Shown: piece after piece, positions 38,545-48,658 of the stretch
Position numbering within the stretch: position 1 is the first letter of the stretch
Layout of the letters: each line of letters begins with the position of its first letter
NCBI RefSeq assembly: GCF_900172295.1
Contig: NZ_FWFL01000005.1
Span: forward strand, 62,001 to 126,000
Reading direction: 5' to 3'
Length of the DNA: 64,000 nt
Origin: Roseovarius litorisediminis
Lineage (GTDB): Bacteria > Pseudomonadota > Alphaproteobacteria > Rhodobacterales > Rhodobacteraceae
The notes under the pieces: generated by a model
The model's database searches: none
The model's input: the letters and a program-made list of their open reading frames with translations, nothing else
What the model was told of the DNA's origin: nothing
Translations under genes and position numbers: made by a program

Positions 38545-41500
38545 TCAAGATATCTGGGTGGTCCTGAGCGCATCTGTCACAAGATCGTGTGGCAGAGGCA
38601 TAAGAGTAGCGGTCCGTGTCCACAAAAGAGCGGTTTCGATTTTGTGATCCGGATAGATCATTTGCAGGGCGTGCGCATAGGCCCCCATCTGCCGCAACAG
38701 CCCATCAGGGCAATCGTTCGGCGTGTCGGGGACCATGGCGTTGGTTTTGAAATCAACTGCCAGAACGCGGGCCTTGTCGATCAGCAACCGGTCGATTGTT
38801 CCGTGGATGCGGTGGCCGCCGAGGGCGTCAAGATTGGCCGTGACAGACACCTCAGTCAGGGCATCGGGGTGGAACAGCGAGGCCAGCGAGGGCCTGGTCA
38901 GAACCTTTTGGGCCTCGGCCAGTAGCAGGGAAAGTTCGTCGCCGGCGGCGGCGTCGGGGCCATTGGCCAGCAGATGGGCGGCGATGTGTGGCCAGCGGTC
39001 GGTGCTGACCTGCGGCAGGAATTCCAGAAGGCGGTGGATTTGTCGCCCCCGGCGTTTGGCGGCCTCTTCGTCTAGCCCGCGTTCACCCGGCAGCGCCTTG
39101 GCTCCGCCCAGATCAGACGGGCTGAACGTTGATGAGGTAGCTTCAATTGCTGGTGCAGGGCGATAAAACAATGGTTCCAGATTCAATGCATCAGCGGTGG
39201 GCGTCAAGTCTGTTATAGTCTCTGTTTCGGCCCAAATGCCGTGTTCCAGACGCATAACTGGCCCGTCTGGCGTATCGGTGAGCGTTGCGCCGGCCTGGTC
39301 CATGCCTCGGGCAATTTTTTCGTACCAGGTATCGCCTGCGTTCCCCAGATCGCCGGAAGCCGCGACGATCAACCATTTCTCGGCGCGGGTCATGGCGACG
39401 TAAAGCAGACGGTCGCGTTCGGCCTTCTGGGCGGTTTTGGCGGCTTCGGTCGCTTCGGTCATCCGCGACGGAGCGCTATCAGCGCTGCTGCGCCAAAGTG
39501 CGGTGTTATCCCGGATGACAATCTGATCGCGGATCACAAGATTCCGACGGCCCGTATCCGGCAGGATGACAACAGGGGCCTCCAGCCCCTTGGCGCCATG
39601 CACTGTCATGACGCGAATTCGATTTCCGGCACTGTCCATCTGGCGCTTGATTTCCAGATCGTCGGTTTCCATCCAGACAAGAAAGCCGGTCAAGCTGTCC
39701 ACCGTGCGCTGTTCATAGGCCATGGCCTGTGACAACAAAGCGTCAATACCATCTTCGGCCTCTGCTCCAAGACGGGCCAGCAATTTGCGCCGACCGTCAT
39801 GCCGGGTAAGGATGCGTTCGATAAGGTCATAGGGGCGCAGATAATCGGTCTGGTTACGCAGATCGTCCAGCACTTCCATGGTTTCAGGGAAATTCGCCGC
39901 TTGATCGCGCAGCTCTGCCCAGAGGTAGCGTTGGGTACGGCCCTGCGCCAGATCGTAAAGATCGGCTTCGGACCAGCCAAAGAGGGGAGATCTGAGCGCG
40001 ACTGCCAAAGACAGGCTATCTTCGGGTGTGGCAAGGAAAGACAAAAGCGCTGCCAGATCCTTGACTGCCAGTTCTGCCCCGACCTTGAGTCGGTCTGCCC
40101 CGGCGATAGGCAAAGCCTGCGCTTTGCATTCGCGGATGATTTCATGAAACAGGTCAGATCGACGCTGCACGAGGATCAGGAAATCACCCGGCCTGACCGC
40201 ACGAAATCCAGACCGGGCCTTTTCGTCTGGAATTGCCTGCTGGCGGTCAATCATCCGGCGTATCTCACGGGCGACCTTGCGGGCCAGTAATATCGCCGGA
40301 TCATTGGCCGCCTTGAGGTCAACGGGATTGTGCCAGTCGGGGCCGTCTTCTTTTTCGGGCGGCTCGATCACAGGCCATAAATCAACCCGGCCAGGCAGTT
40401 CCGATTTAAACGCTTTGTGACCCTGTTCAGGCGTAAAACCACTATTTTGACTGTTGGCGAAGGTATGGTCGACCAGCGTCAGAATCGCGTGGGAGGAACG
40501 GAAGGAATATTCCATCTCCATCGCCTGCAACGGATTGCCGGTGGCCTGAAGGCGCTGGGCAAATTCCCGTTTCATCCGGTCGAATTCACGCGGATCGGCG
40601 CCCTGAAAGGAATAGATCGACTGTTTTTTGTCCCCGACCACAAAGATGGTGCGCGGCGCGTCGACACGGGCGCCCTGACCGCTGGTGAATTCCTGCGCAA
40701 GCTGTTCGATCACCTGCCATTGGACGGGGCTGGTATCCTGGGCTTCGTCAACAAGGATGTGGTCAATGCCGCCGTCCAGCCGGAACAGAACCCACGCGGC
40801 GACATCCGCGTTGGTCAGCAGGTTGCGCGCGCGCAGGATCAGATCGTCGAAATCCAGCAGACCGCGGATCTGTTTCGCGGTGTCATAGGCGGGCAGGAAG
40901 GCATTGGCAAATTTATGCAGCGCACGGGTTTTCTGCATGGCGCCAAGGGCAAGGCGGGACTCGCGGGTATCTTCTATGCGCTGCATCCATTGTTCGAGTT
41001 GCGGTAGAATATCCGTGATATTTTTCTGGCAAGCCTTCGTCGGAAAAGAGCCTATTTTGGCCGAAAAGGGATATTTTGCACTGCTGCCCGTCAGGAAGAC
41101 ATTTTCAAGAACAGGTAAGGCGCTGGTATCCAGATCAGTGATCTGCGAGAGTTTCAGGCCAGCCTTTTGATCATTTGTTCCACTTGCCAGCAACACCGGA
41201 ATAAGCGCCTTGAGGATATCAAGCTCGTTCCCAAGAAAGACTTGCGATGTAATCTGATCAAAGGTCAAACCGGCGGATTTGCCAAACAGTGCCGACAAAT
41301 CGACATCGTCCAGCCGGGCACCAAAGGCCGTTCGGTGACGCACAATCTCGGCGGTCAGATCCTGAAGGCTTTCACCGGAAAAGTGCCGGGCCACATCATA
41401 TAGCAGATCGGCGTCGGCCCCGCTGGCGAGATCTTCGACAATCTCGTTGCGCAGCAGGTCTGCGGTGCGCTCTTCCATTTCGGTGAATTGAGGGCTGACG

Positions 41501-41916
41501 CCGGATTCAAGCGGGAAGCGGCGCAAAAGCGAGGAACAAAACGAATGGATTGTCTGGATTTTTAGCCCACCGGGTGCCTCGATCGCCTGTGCGAAAAGGC
41601 GACGTGCCTCGCCCAGAGTCTGTGCTCTGATCGGGCCATCAAAACCCAGTTGCTGCAATTCGTCAGTCAATTTCTGATCAGCCAACATTGCCCATTCGCC
41701 CAGACGCGCGAACAGTCGGTTCTGCATTTCGCTGGCGGCAGCCTTGGTGTAAGTCAGGCACAGAATATGCTGGGGGTTGACGCCGTTCAGCAAAAGCCGT
41801 GCGACCCGGTCGGTCAGAACCCGGGTTTTGCCCGACCCGGCATTGGCCGATAGCCAGGTAGACCGATCGGGTTGCGCCGCGTCGATCTGGCGTTGGGTTG
41901 CGTCATCCCGCGCCAT
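38545..41916 (-). CDS. addA: Double-strand break repair helicase-nuclease AddA
   Basis: With AddB, resects broken DNA ends for RecA. 1123 aa. UvrD-type Walker A NAGSGKT at 25-31; LDFDDLI and VDEAQDTSPVQW are helicase motifs, followed by VMTVHGAKGLE. The C-terminal nuclease has the PD-(D/E)xK core VLAVDFKTN near 1080. The ATG overlaps the addB stop by one base (TGATG), so the subunits are translationally coupled. Confidence 0.96.
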   Translation of the reverse strand: MARDDATQRQIDAAQPDRSTWLSANAGSGKTRVLTDRVARLLLNGVNPQHILCLTYTKAAASEMQNRLFARLGEWAMLADQKLTDELQQLGFDGPIRAQTLGEARRLFAQAIEAPGGLKIQTIHSFCSSLLRRFPLESGVSPQFTEMEERTADLLRNEIVEDLASGADADLLYDVARHFSGESLQDLTAEIVRHRTAFGARLDDVDLSALFGKSAGLTFDQITSQVFLGNELDILKALIPVLLASGTNDQKAGLKLSQITDLDTSALPVLENVFLTGSSAKYPFSAKIGSFPTKACQKNITDILPQLEQWMQRIEDTRESRLALGAMQKTRALHKFANAFLPAYDTAKQIRGLLDFDDLILRARNLLTNADVAAWVLFRLDGGIDHILVDEAQDTSPVQWQVIEQLAQEFTSGQGARVDAPRTIFVVGDKKQSIYSFQGADPREFDRMKREFAQRLQATGNPLQAMEMEYSFRSSHAILTLVDHTFANSQNSGFTPEQGHKAFKSELPGRVDLWPVIEPPEKEDGPDWHNPVDLKAANDPAILLARKVAREIRRMIDRQQAIPDEKARSGFRAVRPGDFLILVQRRSDLFHEIIRECKAQALPIAGADRLKVGAELAVKDLAALLSFLATPEDSLSLAVALRSPLFGWSEADLYDLAQGRTQRYLWAELRDQAANFPETMEVLDDLRNQTDYLRPYDLIERILTRHDGRRKLLARLGAEAEDGIDALLSQAMAYEQRTVDSLTGFLVWMETDDLEIKRQMDSAGNRIRVMTVHGAKGLEAPVVILPDTGRRNLVIRDQIVIRDNTALWRSSADSAPSRMTEATEAAKTAQKAERDRLLYVAMTRAEKWLIVAASGDLGNAGDTWYEKIARGMDQAGATLTDTPDGPVMRLEHGIWAETETITDLTPTADALNLEPLFYRPAPAIEATSSTFSPSDLGGAKALPGERGLDEEAAKRRGRQIHRLLEFLPQVSTDRWPHIAAHLLANGPDAAAGDELSLLLAEAQKVLTRPSLASLFHPDALTEVSVTANLDALGGHRIHGTIDRLLIDKARVLAVDFKTNAMVPDTPNDCPDGLLRQMGAYAHALQMIYPDHKIETALLWTRTATLMPLPHDLVTDALRTTQIS

Positions 41917-44852
41917 CAGCCAAGCCCCGTTTTGACGGGATCATCGGTGATGTCCCATTCTCCAAACCGCGCCAGTTGATCATAATCGCCATGGTCGCGC
42001 TTGCTGTGCATGGCGCGGCGGGCGGTATAGCCCTTGTCGGGGGCCATGTAGGCAGCGATCAGGTCATGGAATTCGCGCCAGACCTTTTCGGTCGGTGCGT
42101 CTTGCAAGGGCGCGTGCACCTCTTTGCCGCCGCTGGCAAGGCCGATGTAAACAGCTCGTTCAACCTTGGCCGGGGCCATTTCGCCGAACCCGGCGATTTC
42201 TGCGATGGCGGCTTCAAGCAACAGCTGGCGGTCAAAATAAAGTTGCTGGTCCTTGGTGGGCGGCGTGCCGGTTTTGTAGTCATAGATATGCAAATTGCCG
42301 GCGCCGTCGATGTCGATCCTGTCGGCAGTGGCGGTGAGGGTGAAACCCAGATCGGAAAGCTCGGCCGCACCGCGGGCCTCGAACCGGGCCGGATCTGCCA
42401 AACTGCGGCGGACCAGTTCGGTGTCGATAAACCAGTCGGCAACCCGATCCATCCGGGCCAACCACATTGCGCGCGCCTCGGCCCAAGGTACGTTTTTCGC
42501 CAGAACAGAGACTGCTTTTTCCATCAGCGCTTCTTTTGTGCACAAGGTTGGATCGTCCAGGGTTTCGCGAATGAATTGTTCCAGAACCTCGTGCAGGACG
42601 ATGCCACGCAGCAGCGCATCGGGTACTTTCATCAGCGGGTCAAGCGGGCGCAGGCCCAGCACATGCTTGGCATAGATTGCGTAAGGATCGCGGATCAGAC
42701 GTTTGATTTCGGTGACCGACAGTTGGGCAGGTCTTGCTGCTGGGGGCGGGCAAGGCGCGGGGCGTGTGGCCGGTTCGGTATATCCGGGGGCCTCAAGCAG
42801 GGCGACCTGCGCCAAGGCTTTTTGGCCGCGGGCCCGCATGTCGTCCAGCGCTTGTTTGCCACCTTGATCGGGCAGCCCGGAAAGCAGGTTTTGCAGCCGG
42901 TTCAGCCAGCGCGAGACAACGGTTTCGGCGTCGTCTGACCGGATTGAACGGGTCAGCCAGACCTCGGGCGCGGCGACGGCCTGCTGGAAGTCGTGTGCTG
43001 AAAGGCCGATGCGCCGTTCAGGCAGCAAAAGACCGGCCTGATGACGCAGCGCGCGATTAAGCCAGGGGTCGGGCTTGGGCGTCTCGGGCCAGCTGCCTTC
43101 GTTGAGGCCAGCAAGGATCAGCAAATCGGCACCCTGAACGCGCGCCTCGAGCGTACCCCAGATGAGAATTTTGGGATGGGGTGTTGTGGGGTCGCGTACC
43201 TCTTTCTGGGCCAAAAGGCGGTGAAAAAGGCTGTTGTAATCCATGGCATTCAGCGCGCCACCGGAGGGGGCTTGTCCGGCAAGTTCAGTGATGGCGGCCT
43301 GCGCGTCGCGCCCGGCGCCTTCGGTCCAGAGTTTGCCGGTACCGTCGCCCTGAGAACCTTGGGAGATGCGTTCGGCCAGCGCGATGTGATCGGTGACGCG
43401 TTGGGCCAGCTGGCGTTCGGACGGGTCTTCGCGATCCGTGAAGCAAATCGTCAACCAATTGGCCCATTGTGATGCAATAGGGTCTTTTTGGGTCTCGGCC
43501 CAAAGTCTCAGGTCGTCCGCAGTGGGATAGGGCGGACCATGGCGGCGCAAGTGCAATTCCAACTCGCGGGTGAGACGAAGATGCGGGCCGCGATCGCAGC
43601 CGCTGTGAGTCAGCGGGTGCTTGAGAAGGGTCAGCAGCGCCTCGGCAGTCAAGCGCTGACGAAACAGCTGGGCCACGTGCCTCAGAAAGCGGCCTGGGGG
43701 TGATAGGTGCAGGGGTACACCGGCACTGTCATCAGGCAGAATGTTCCAGCGATCAAGCGCTGCGGTGACTTGACGGGTCAACATCCGGTCGGGTGTGATC
43801 AGGGCGGCGGTCTGGCCGTCTTCGGCGGCGCGGCGCAGGCGCATGGCGATGGCCAGCGCCTCGATTCGGGTGCTGGGTGCCTCGACCAGGCTGATATCCC
43901 GCATTGCGCTGGCGAGATCGTGCAATTTCGGGCCGTCTTTCAGCCACTGATCGGTGACAGGCGCCGGCCGCAGGGCCAGCGAGATCACCCTGTTGCGCGC
44001 AGGATTGGCGGGAGTTTCAGGTGTCCATCGGGGGATATCCCCAGGGATCACACCCAAAGCCGAGGCAAAACGGTGGAACCGGTATTGGGGATGATCCTCG
44101 GACAGCATCGGGTCGTCCAGAGCCCCCCAGACGGGGCCCGGCATGTCGAAATCGAACCCGGGCAGGATCACTGCACCCTGTGGCAGCTTTGCCACTGCCT
44201 GCATCAGCACCTGCGTGGCGCCACGAGAACCGGTGGAGCCGGCGATAATGATTGGGTGATCGGGGGGTGTTTCCTGCCAGCGCTGGACGACATGTTCGAT
44301 CACCATTCGCTGGCGGGTTTCAACATCGGGCTGGTCTTGTTCAGCCTCAAAGTAGTGTCTGACAATGCCCAAAAATGATTTTATCCGCGCCCAATGACCG
44401 GATTGATCGGTGACGTCGAGATCGTCAATCACATCAGGCGAGACACCTTCGCCATGCATTTCATCCATCAGCCCGGCAAGGCTGTCTGCCAGATCAAAGA
44501 TTGCGCTGCGCGGGGCCAGATCAGGCTGACGTTCCAGTAGAGTGGAGACCAGTTGCACCAGTTCAAGGCGCCGTCGCAGAGGCGGAACCGGATCGGGGAT
44601 ATGGGCAAGATCCCAATGTTCGCCCAGATCGGTAATCAGGTTGATGCGGGGCAAAAGCAGCGCCGGGCCGGTGTCAAACAGCGTCCGGATACGCCGCGCC
44701 ATACGCCGTGTGTTGACGATCAGCTGAACACGGGCCAGCGCATCGGGGGTGGCGCCGGTGTGTCGGGCCCGCAGACCATCGACCAGCGCCTTTGGAAAAT
44801 CGACGCCGGGGGGCAGGCCGAAAACGCGCGGTTGATCGGAGGGGTCAAACAT
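41916..44852 (-). CDS. addB: Double-strand break repair protein AddB
   Basis: Inactive-helicase/nuclease partner of AddA. 978 aa. The N-terminal region has IIAGSTGSRGATQVLM; the C-terminal RecB-like nuclease has IYDYKTGTPPTKDQQ with catalytic Asp and Lys, followed by QLLLEAAIA. I see no obvious four-cysteine iron-sulfur pattern around it, as expected for the alphaproteobacterial type. ATG at 44852; longer frames to 44936 lie in murU. Overlaps murU by 8 bases. Confidence 0.95.
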   Translation of the reverse strand: MFDPSDQPRVFGLPPGVDFPKALVDGLRARHTGATPDALARVQLIVNTRRMARRIRTLFDTGPALLLPRINLITDLGEHWDLAHIPDPVPPLRRRLELVQLVSTLLERQPDLAPRSAIFDLADSLAGLMDEMHGEGVSPDVIDDLDVTDQSGHWARIKSFLGIVRHYFEAEQDQPDVETRQRMVIEHVVQRWQETPPDHPIIIAGSTGSRGATQVLMQAVAKLPQGAVILPGFDFDMPGPVWGALDDPMLSEDHPQYRFHRFASALGVIPGDIPRWTPETPANPARNRVISLALRPAPVTDQWLKDGPKLHDLASAMRDISLVEAPSTRIEALAIAMRLRRAAEDGQTAALITPDRMLTRQVTAALDRWNILPDDSAGVPLHLSPPGRFLRHVAQLFRQRLTAEALLTLLKHPLTHSGCDRGPHLRLTRELELHLRRHGPPYPTADDLRLWAETQKDPIASQWANWLTICFTDREDPSERQLAQRVTDHIALAERISQGSQGDGTGKLWTEGAGRDAQAAITELAGQAPSGGALNAMDYNSLFHRLLAQKEVRDPTTPHPKILIWGTLEARVQGADLLILAGLNEGSWPETPKPDPWLNRALRHQAGLLLPERRIGLSAHDFQQAVAAPEVWLTRSIRSDDAETVVSRWLNRLQNLLSGLPDQGGKQALDDMRARGQKALAQVALLEAPGYTEPATRPAPCPPPAARPAQLSVTEIKRLIRDPYAIYAKHVLGLRPLDPLMKVPDALLRGIVLHEVLEQFIRETLDDPTLCTKEALMEKAVSVLAKNVPWAEARAMWLARMDRVADWFIDTELVRRSLADPARFEARGAAELSDLGFTLTATADRIDIDGAGNLHIYDYKTGTPPTKDQQLYFDRQLLLEAAIAEIAGFGEMAPAKVERAVYIGLASGGKEVHAPLQDAPTEKVWREFHDLIAAYMAPDKGYTARRAMHSKRDHGDYDQLARFGEWDITDDPVKTGLG

Positions 44853-45537
44853 CCGGGTATTCAAGCATGTCTTCGGCAAGGGTGATACCCTGCGGGCTTC
44901 CGACATCGCACCATTTACCGGGGTAATTTGTGGCATAAAGCCGGTCGTGCTTCAGCATCATGTCCCACAGAAGGTTCAGCGAAAAGGCCGGTTGCGGAAT
45001 GTCGCGCAGAAGGTCGGTCTTGATGATTTGCAGCCCGGAATAAACAGCACCCGGACCGCGCCGGGCCAGATTGTTCACATCAATCACGAAATCTCCGGTG
45101 CCGCTATGGCCCAGGGCCTGATTTCGGGGGATGCATAGCAGCAGCGCATCCATCTGCCGCGCATCCCAGAGATCGGCCAGCAAGTCCAAAGGGTTTGGCC
45201 CTTGCCAGACTGCATCGGTGTTCATGGTAAAAACCGGCCCCTGACCCAAAAACGGCAGCGCAGCACGCAGGCCGCCACCGGTTTCCAGGATGTCGGGCTG
45301 TTCAGTGGAAAGGGTAACGCCGGTGCCCTGAAGGTGATGTATCAGGGCCTCGGGTTTGTAGTGCAGATTTGCGACGATGTGTTTGGGCCCAAAGGCGGTC
45401 ACCAGATCAAGCGCGTGGTCAATCAACGGTTTGCCCGCGACGCGGATCATCGGTTTGGGCTGGTCGGCGGTCAGCGCGCCCATGCGGGTGCCAAAACCGG
45501 CCGCAAACAGCATCACGGAGTCGGGGCGGTCGCGCAT
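44845..45537 (-). CDS. murU: Nucleotidyltransferase, probable N-acetylmuramate alpha-1-phosphate uridylyltransferase (MurU)
   Basis: Adds UMP to MurNAc-1-phosphate in the peptidoglycan recycling route that bypasses de novo UDP-MurNAc synthesis. 230 aa. FAAGFGTRMGAL is the NTP-binding loop, and ADQPKPMIRVAGKPLIDHAL is typical of sugar-1-P nucleotidyltransferases. It follows an AmgK-like kinase with overlap, which is the main reason for the MurU call; a mannose-1-phosphate guanylyltransferase is the alternative. ATG at 45537 chosen; 45513 is possible. Confidence 0.85.
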   Translation of the reverse strand: MRDRPDSVMLFAAGFGTRMGALTADQPKPMIRVAGKPLIDHALDLVTAFGPKHIVANLHYKPEALIHHLQGTGVTLSTEQPDILETGGGLRAALPFLGQGPVFTMNTDAVWQGPNPLDLLADLWDARQMDALLLCIPRNQALGHSGTGDFVIDVNNLARRGPGAVYSGLQIIKTDLLRDIPQPAFSLNLLWDMMLKHDRLYATNYPGKWCDVGSPQGITLAEDMLEYPDV

Positions 45538-46538
45538 TTGTCTTTCAGTTTTTTCAGGGTTTCGGGGGTGGGTTGAGGCAAAGAAGCGCGGGCAATTCGC
45601 GCTACATCTGCCAGCGCAGGGTGATCCAGGTCGCGTTGCAGATGGTCCCAGACGCGCGGAATCAGATCCACATAATGGGCCTTGCCATCGCGGATGCAAA
45701 GCCGGGCAAAAACACCAAGAATGCGCAGGTTCCGTTGGGCGCCAAGGCATTGATAGGCGGTGCCGAATTGCTTGGGGTCGGCGCGGGTTGATGTGACGTA
45801 GCGTTCGATCATCGTGGTTTCGATCAGGGGCGTCACATCGCGGCGGGCGTCCTGCAGAAGTGACACCAGATCATAGGCCCGATGGCCCAGCATCGCATCC
45901 TGAAAATCCAGAAGACCCACGCGGGCGACGCCGGTTCTATCCGGCAGCCACAGCAGGTTTTCGGCGTGATAATCCCGTTGAATAAGGACATCGGTCTGAG
46001 AGGCGTGCAAGTCCAGCGCGGTGCGAACCGCGCTATGAAAATCTGCCCGGGCCGGGCTGTTCTTGCCGGTGGCGCCAGTCAGGTACCAGTCAAATGCAAG
46101 CACTGCCATATCGGCCATCATTTCGGGTGAATAAGACTCCAATTCAGCCGGTGGGGCGTGCTGATGCAGCTGCGCCAGAAGGTCAGTTGCGGTGGAATAG
46201 AGAAGGATTTCGCGCTCTGGCGTGTCAGGTATGACGCGGGCAAAGAGCGCGTCACTCAGATCTTCGAGAATAAGAAAACCGCTACCCTCGTCAGCCGCCA
46301 GAATCTTTGGCGCGCTCAGGCCTACACCTGTCAGATAGCGCGCAACCCGAATGAAAGGCCGGGTATCCTCGCCCTTGCCAGGAGGGGCATCCATAACAAC
46401 GGCAGTTTCCCCGGTGGCGGCCCTGGTCAGCCTCAGGTATTTGCGGTTCGAAGCATCGCCTGCCAGAAACGACGGTTCGGCATCTGCCCAGGGTGTTCCG
46501 TCCAGGAAAGACCGGAGATCCGCGTCGCGGTCAGACAT
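45513..46538 (-). CDS. amgK: Aminoglycoside-phosphotransferase fold kinase, probable N-acetylmuramate/N-acetylglucosamine kinase AmgK
   Basis: Phosphorylates MurNAc (and GlcNAc) at C1 for MurU. 341 aa. APH-fold markers: SFLAGDASNRKYLRL, ILEDLSDALF, the catalytic loop with QRDYHAENLLWLP, and GLLDFQDAMLGH. Located between tsaE and murU with overlapping ends on both sides, the arrangement known from other proteobacteria with this salvage pathway. Confidence 0.88.
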   Translation of the reverse strand: MSDRDADLRSFLDGTPWADAEPSFLAGDASNRKYLRLTRAATGETAVVMDAPPGKGEDTRPFIRVARYLTGVGLSAPKILAADEGSGFLILEDLSDALFARVIPDTPEREILLYSTATDLLAQLHQHAPPAELESYSPEMMADMAVLAFDWYLTGATGKNSPARADFHSAVRTALDLHASQTDVLIQRDYHAENLLWLPDRTGVARVGLLDFQDAMLGHRAYDLVSLLQDARRDVTPLIETTMIERYVTSTRADPKQFGTAYQCLGAQRNLRILGVFARLCIRDGKAHYVDLIPRVWDHLQRDLDHPALADVARIARASLPQPTPETLKKLKDKCATAPTP

Positions 46539-47007
46539 TGCAAATATCCTTTAACGTGCTGTCCCATTCAGGGCTGTCCCAAGAAAGGGTCAGGACACGT
46601 CTATCATCCCCATGAGGCACGTCAAAGTGCAGGTGCAGGGCGGTGGCCGGGGCCTGATCGCCCAGACGATCGGGCCATTCCACCAAACAGATCGCCTGAG
46701 AAAAAGCATCAAGCAGCCCCAGTTCGTCAACTTCACCTGTATCGGTCAGACGGTAAAGATCAGCATGCCAGATCTCGCAGTTGCGGCCCGGGTAGGTCTG
46801 TACCAGCGTATAGGTGGGGGACGGCACATCCTCGGGCTTGGTCAGCAAAGCCAGAATCAGGCTACGGGCGAAATGGGTCTTGCCCGCGCCGACATCCCCA
46901 GACAGCAGCAGCACATCGCCCGGCCCAAGGCGGGGGGCGATGCTGGCAGCCAGTGCGCTGGTCTCTTCAGGTGAATTCAGATGAAGATGTGCGGTGTGTT
47001 CGGACAT
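46531..47007 (-). CDS. tsaE: tRNA threonylcarbamoyladenosine biosynthesis ATPase TsaE
   Basis: ATPase that supports TsaB-TsaD in making t6A37 of tRNA. 158 aa. Walker A GDVGAGKT at 37-44, then SPTYTLVQTYPGR and HADLYRL. Overlaps amgK by 8 bases. Partner tsaD is encoded at 59-60 kb in this window. Confidence 0.95.
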   Translation of the reverse strand: MSEHTAHLHLNSPEETSALAASIAPRLGPGDVLLLSGDVGAGKTHFARSLILALLTKPEDVPSPTYTLVQTYPGRNCEIWHADLYRLTDTGEVDELGLLDAFSQAICLVEWPDRLGDQAPATALHLHFDVPHGDDRRVLTLSWDSPEWDSTLKDICNV

Positions 47008-47047
47008 GACGCGACACTACACGCGCCGCGACTGCCTGCAACCCGGT

Positions 47048-48580
47048 TCAGGTGGCTAGCGGCAATTCCAGTCGCCGGGTCAGGGCGGGGCGGGCGGTGA
47101 AGCAGATCATCGCTGTCCCGCCTGCGACAGTGGAAACCAGGCAGTCTATCTGGCTGCCGTCGTTTTTTCCAAACGATTTGCGTATCGACTTGGACAGGGT
47201 CTTGCTGGATATCCGCGTCTGCACGTCGTGCCAAAAGTCAGCATCAGGATATTTGTCGCTGCAAACTGAAATGAGGTCATGCAAGGACATTTCGGCAAAG
47301 GTCGTGTCAGGGTCGATCCCCAGCAAATCGTTGCAGGCGTCGTTGCACATCATCAACACATTGTTCGGGGCAATCACGGCAACCGCTTCGTCAAGTTTGT
47401 CCAGCACGCTTTGGCGCAAATCCAGCTGGGCGCGGAACCGACGGGTCAGGGACATTTCTGCCGAGATATCTTCGAACAGGAAGGCGACTGCACGATCAGG
47501 GTGCGGTCGCCCCGTGACGCGGTAAGTGACGCCCGTCGGCAGGTTCCAGGTTTCCTGATAAAGACCCCCGCTGGCGGTTTCGATAACATCGGTAATCTGC
47601 GCGCGCCAGCTGGCGTAGTTCTTGGGTTCGGGCATCACCTGCTGGTCACGCAATTTGTCAAAAAAGCTCATTAGTCCTGGCCGGGCGCTTAGGAAATCGG
47701 CCGGTAGCGCCGTCAGATCAATCAGGGCCGGGTTGAACAGGGCCAGTTGTTGTTTGCGGTCAAAGACGGCAAGGCCCGTGGTGAGGTTGGCGAATGTCTT
47801 GGTCAGGGTCTGCACAAATTCGCGCCGGACGGCTTCGGCCTTGATCACCTTTGTGATATCCAGCGCATAATGCAGATAGTCCTGACCGCTGCGTTGTGTC
47901 TGCACCTCGAACCAGCGGACGTCGTCCGTTTCGGGAAGGAGCACCGAGATACGGGCAGAGTGTATTTCGCCCGGTTTGCCTGTGTTTTCATTGATATTGA
48001 TCGGCTGAACGCCTTCGTCAGACAGGATCATGGCGCTTGCCGCGTTTTGCCACAGGACATCACCCCCCTTGTTGGTTTTCCAAATCGGGTAGGGGCAGTG
48101 GATCAGGGCATGATTTTGATCCTCAAGCTCAAGATTCCTGCGCAAGGCTTGATGGCGCTGGGCTGGTTCCATCTGCGCCGGATCGTAGAGAACGACGGAA
48201 ACCGACGCGCTTTGGGCCGTCAGAGTGACACTTGCATCCGAGCCCTTGGTTATGTCTGGAAAGGTTATACTTTGACCGGCCGAGAGCGACGACAGGGTGT
48301 CAGGCAGGTCACGAAATCTGAATTGCAGCCACCTGCGCAAATCGGGCCAGTCATTGATGCACTGGCCAATAGATTGTGCCAGAACGGCATGCAGGACGTC
48401 ATGATCGGCAAGCTTTTCGCCCCGGAAAAGGAAAACAGATTGCAGGTTGGGCAAATCATCTGGCGTGGACCTGTTGGCGTGTCTTTGTAAAAAAACACCT
48501 GCAAGCCAGAGGACGCAAAAGGATGCCAGCACCGATAAAGCGAATACCCCTGCCCAGACCCCCAGAGACAAATCAACCAT
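47048..48580 (-). CDS. Membrane-anchored PAS-domain protein without a kinase domain
   Basis: 510 aa. One N-terminal membrane helix (about 8-30), then at least three PAS-like regions (about 150-250, 255-375, 385-490), shown by NLTTGLAVFDRKQQLALFNPAL, VAFLFEDISAEMSL and LDKLDEAVAVIAPNNVLMMCND. No histidine-kinase, GGDEF or EAL domain follows: the protein ends at ALTRRLELPLAT. The ATG at 48580 has AAAGGA upstream; one at 48598 is less likely. It lies between regB and tsaE on the same strand. Signal and output are unknown. Confidence 0.85.
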   Translation of the reverse strand: MVDLSLGVWAGVFALSVLASFCVLWLAGVFLQRHANRSTPDDLPNLQSVFLFRGEKLADHDVLHAVLAQSIGQCINDWPDLRRWLQFRFRDLPDTLSSLSAGQSITFPDITKGSDASVTLTAQSASVSVVLYDPAQMEPAQRHQALRRNLELEDQNHALIHCPYPIWKTNKGGDVLWQNAASAMILSDEGVQPININENTGKPGEIHSARISVLLPETDDVRWFEVQTQRSGQDYLHYALDITKVIKAEAVRREFVQTLTKTFANLTTGLAVFDRKQQLALFNPALIDLTALPADFLSARPGLMSFFDKLRDQQVMPEPKNYASWRAQITDVIETASGGLYQETWNLPTGVTYRVTGRPHPDRAVAFLFEDISAEMSLTRRFRAQLDLRQSVLDKLDEAVAVIAPNNVLMMCNDACNDLLGIDPDTTFAEMSLHDLISVCSDKYPDADFWHDVQTRISSKTLSKSIRKSFGKNDGSQIDCLVSTVAGGTAMICFTARPALTRRLELPLAT

Positions 48581-48658
48581 CCGGCTAATCCTTTCCATGT
48601 CATTCAGTGCAGAGGGTGCTCTTTCTTGGTTAAGGTCAGGTTAACCAAATTAGGAGCT

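Noticed and set aside
41898..42938. 346-codon plus-strand frame opposite addB
   Set aside because: Antisense to the conserved AddB nuclease region; low-complexity translation.
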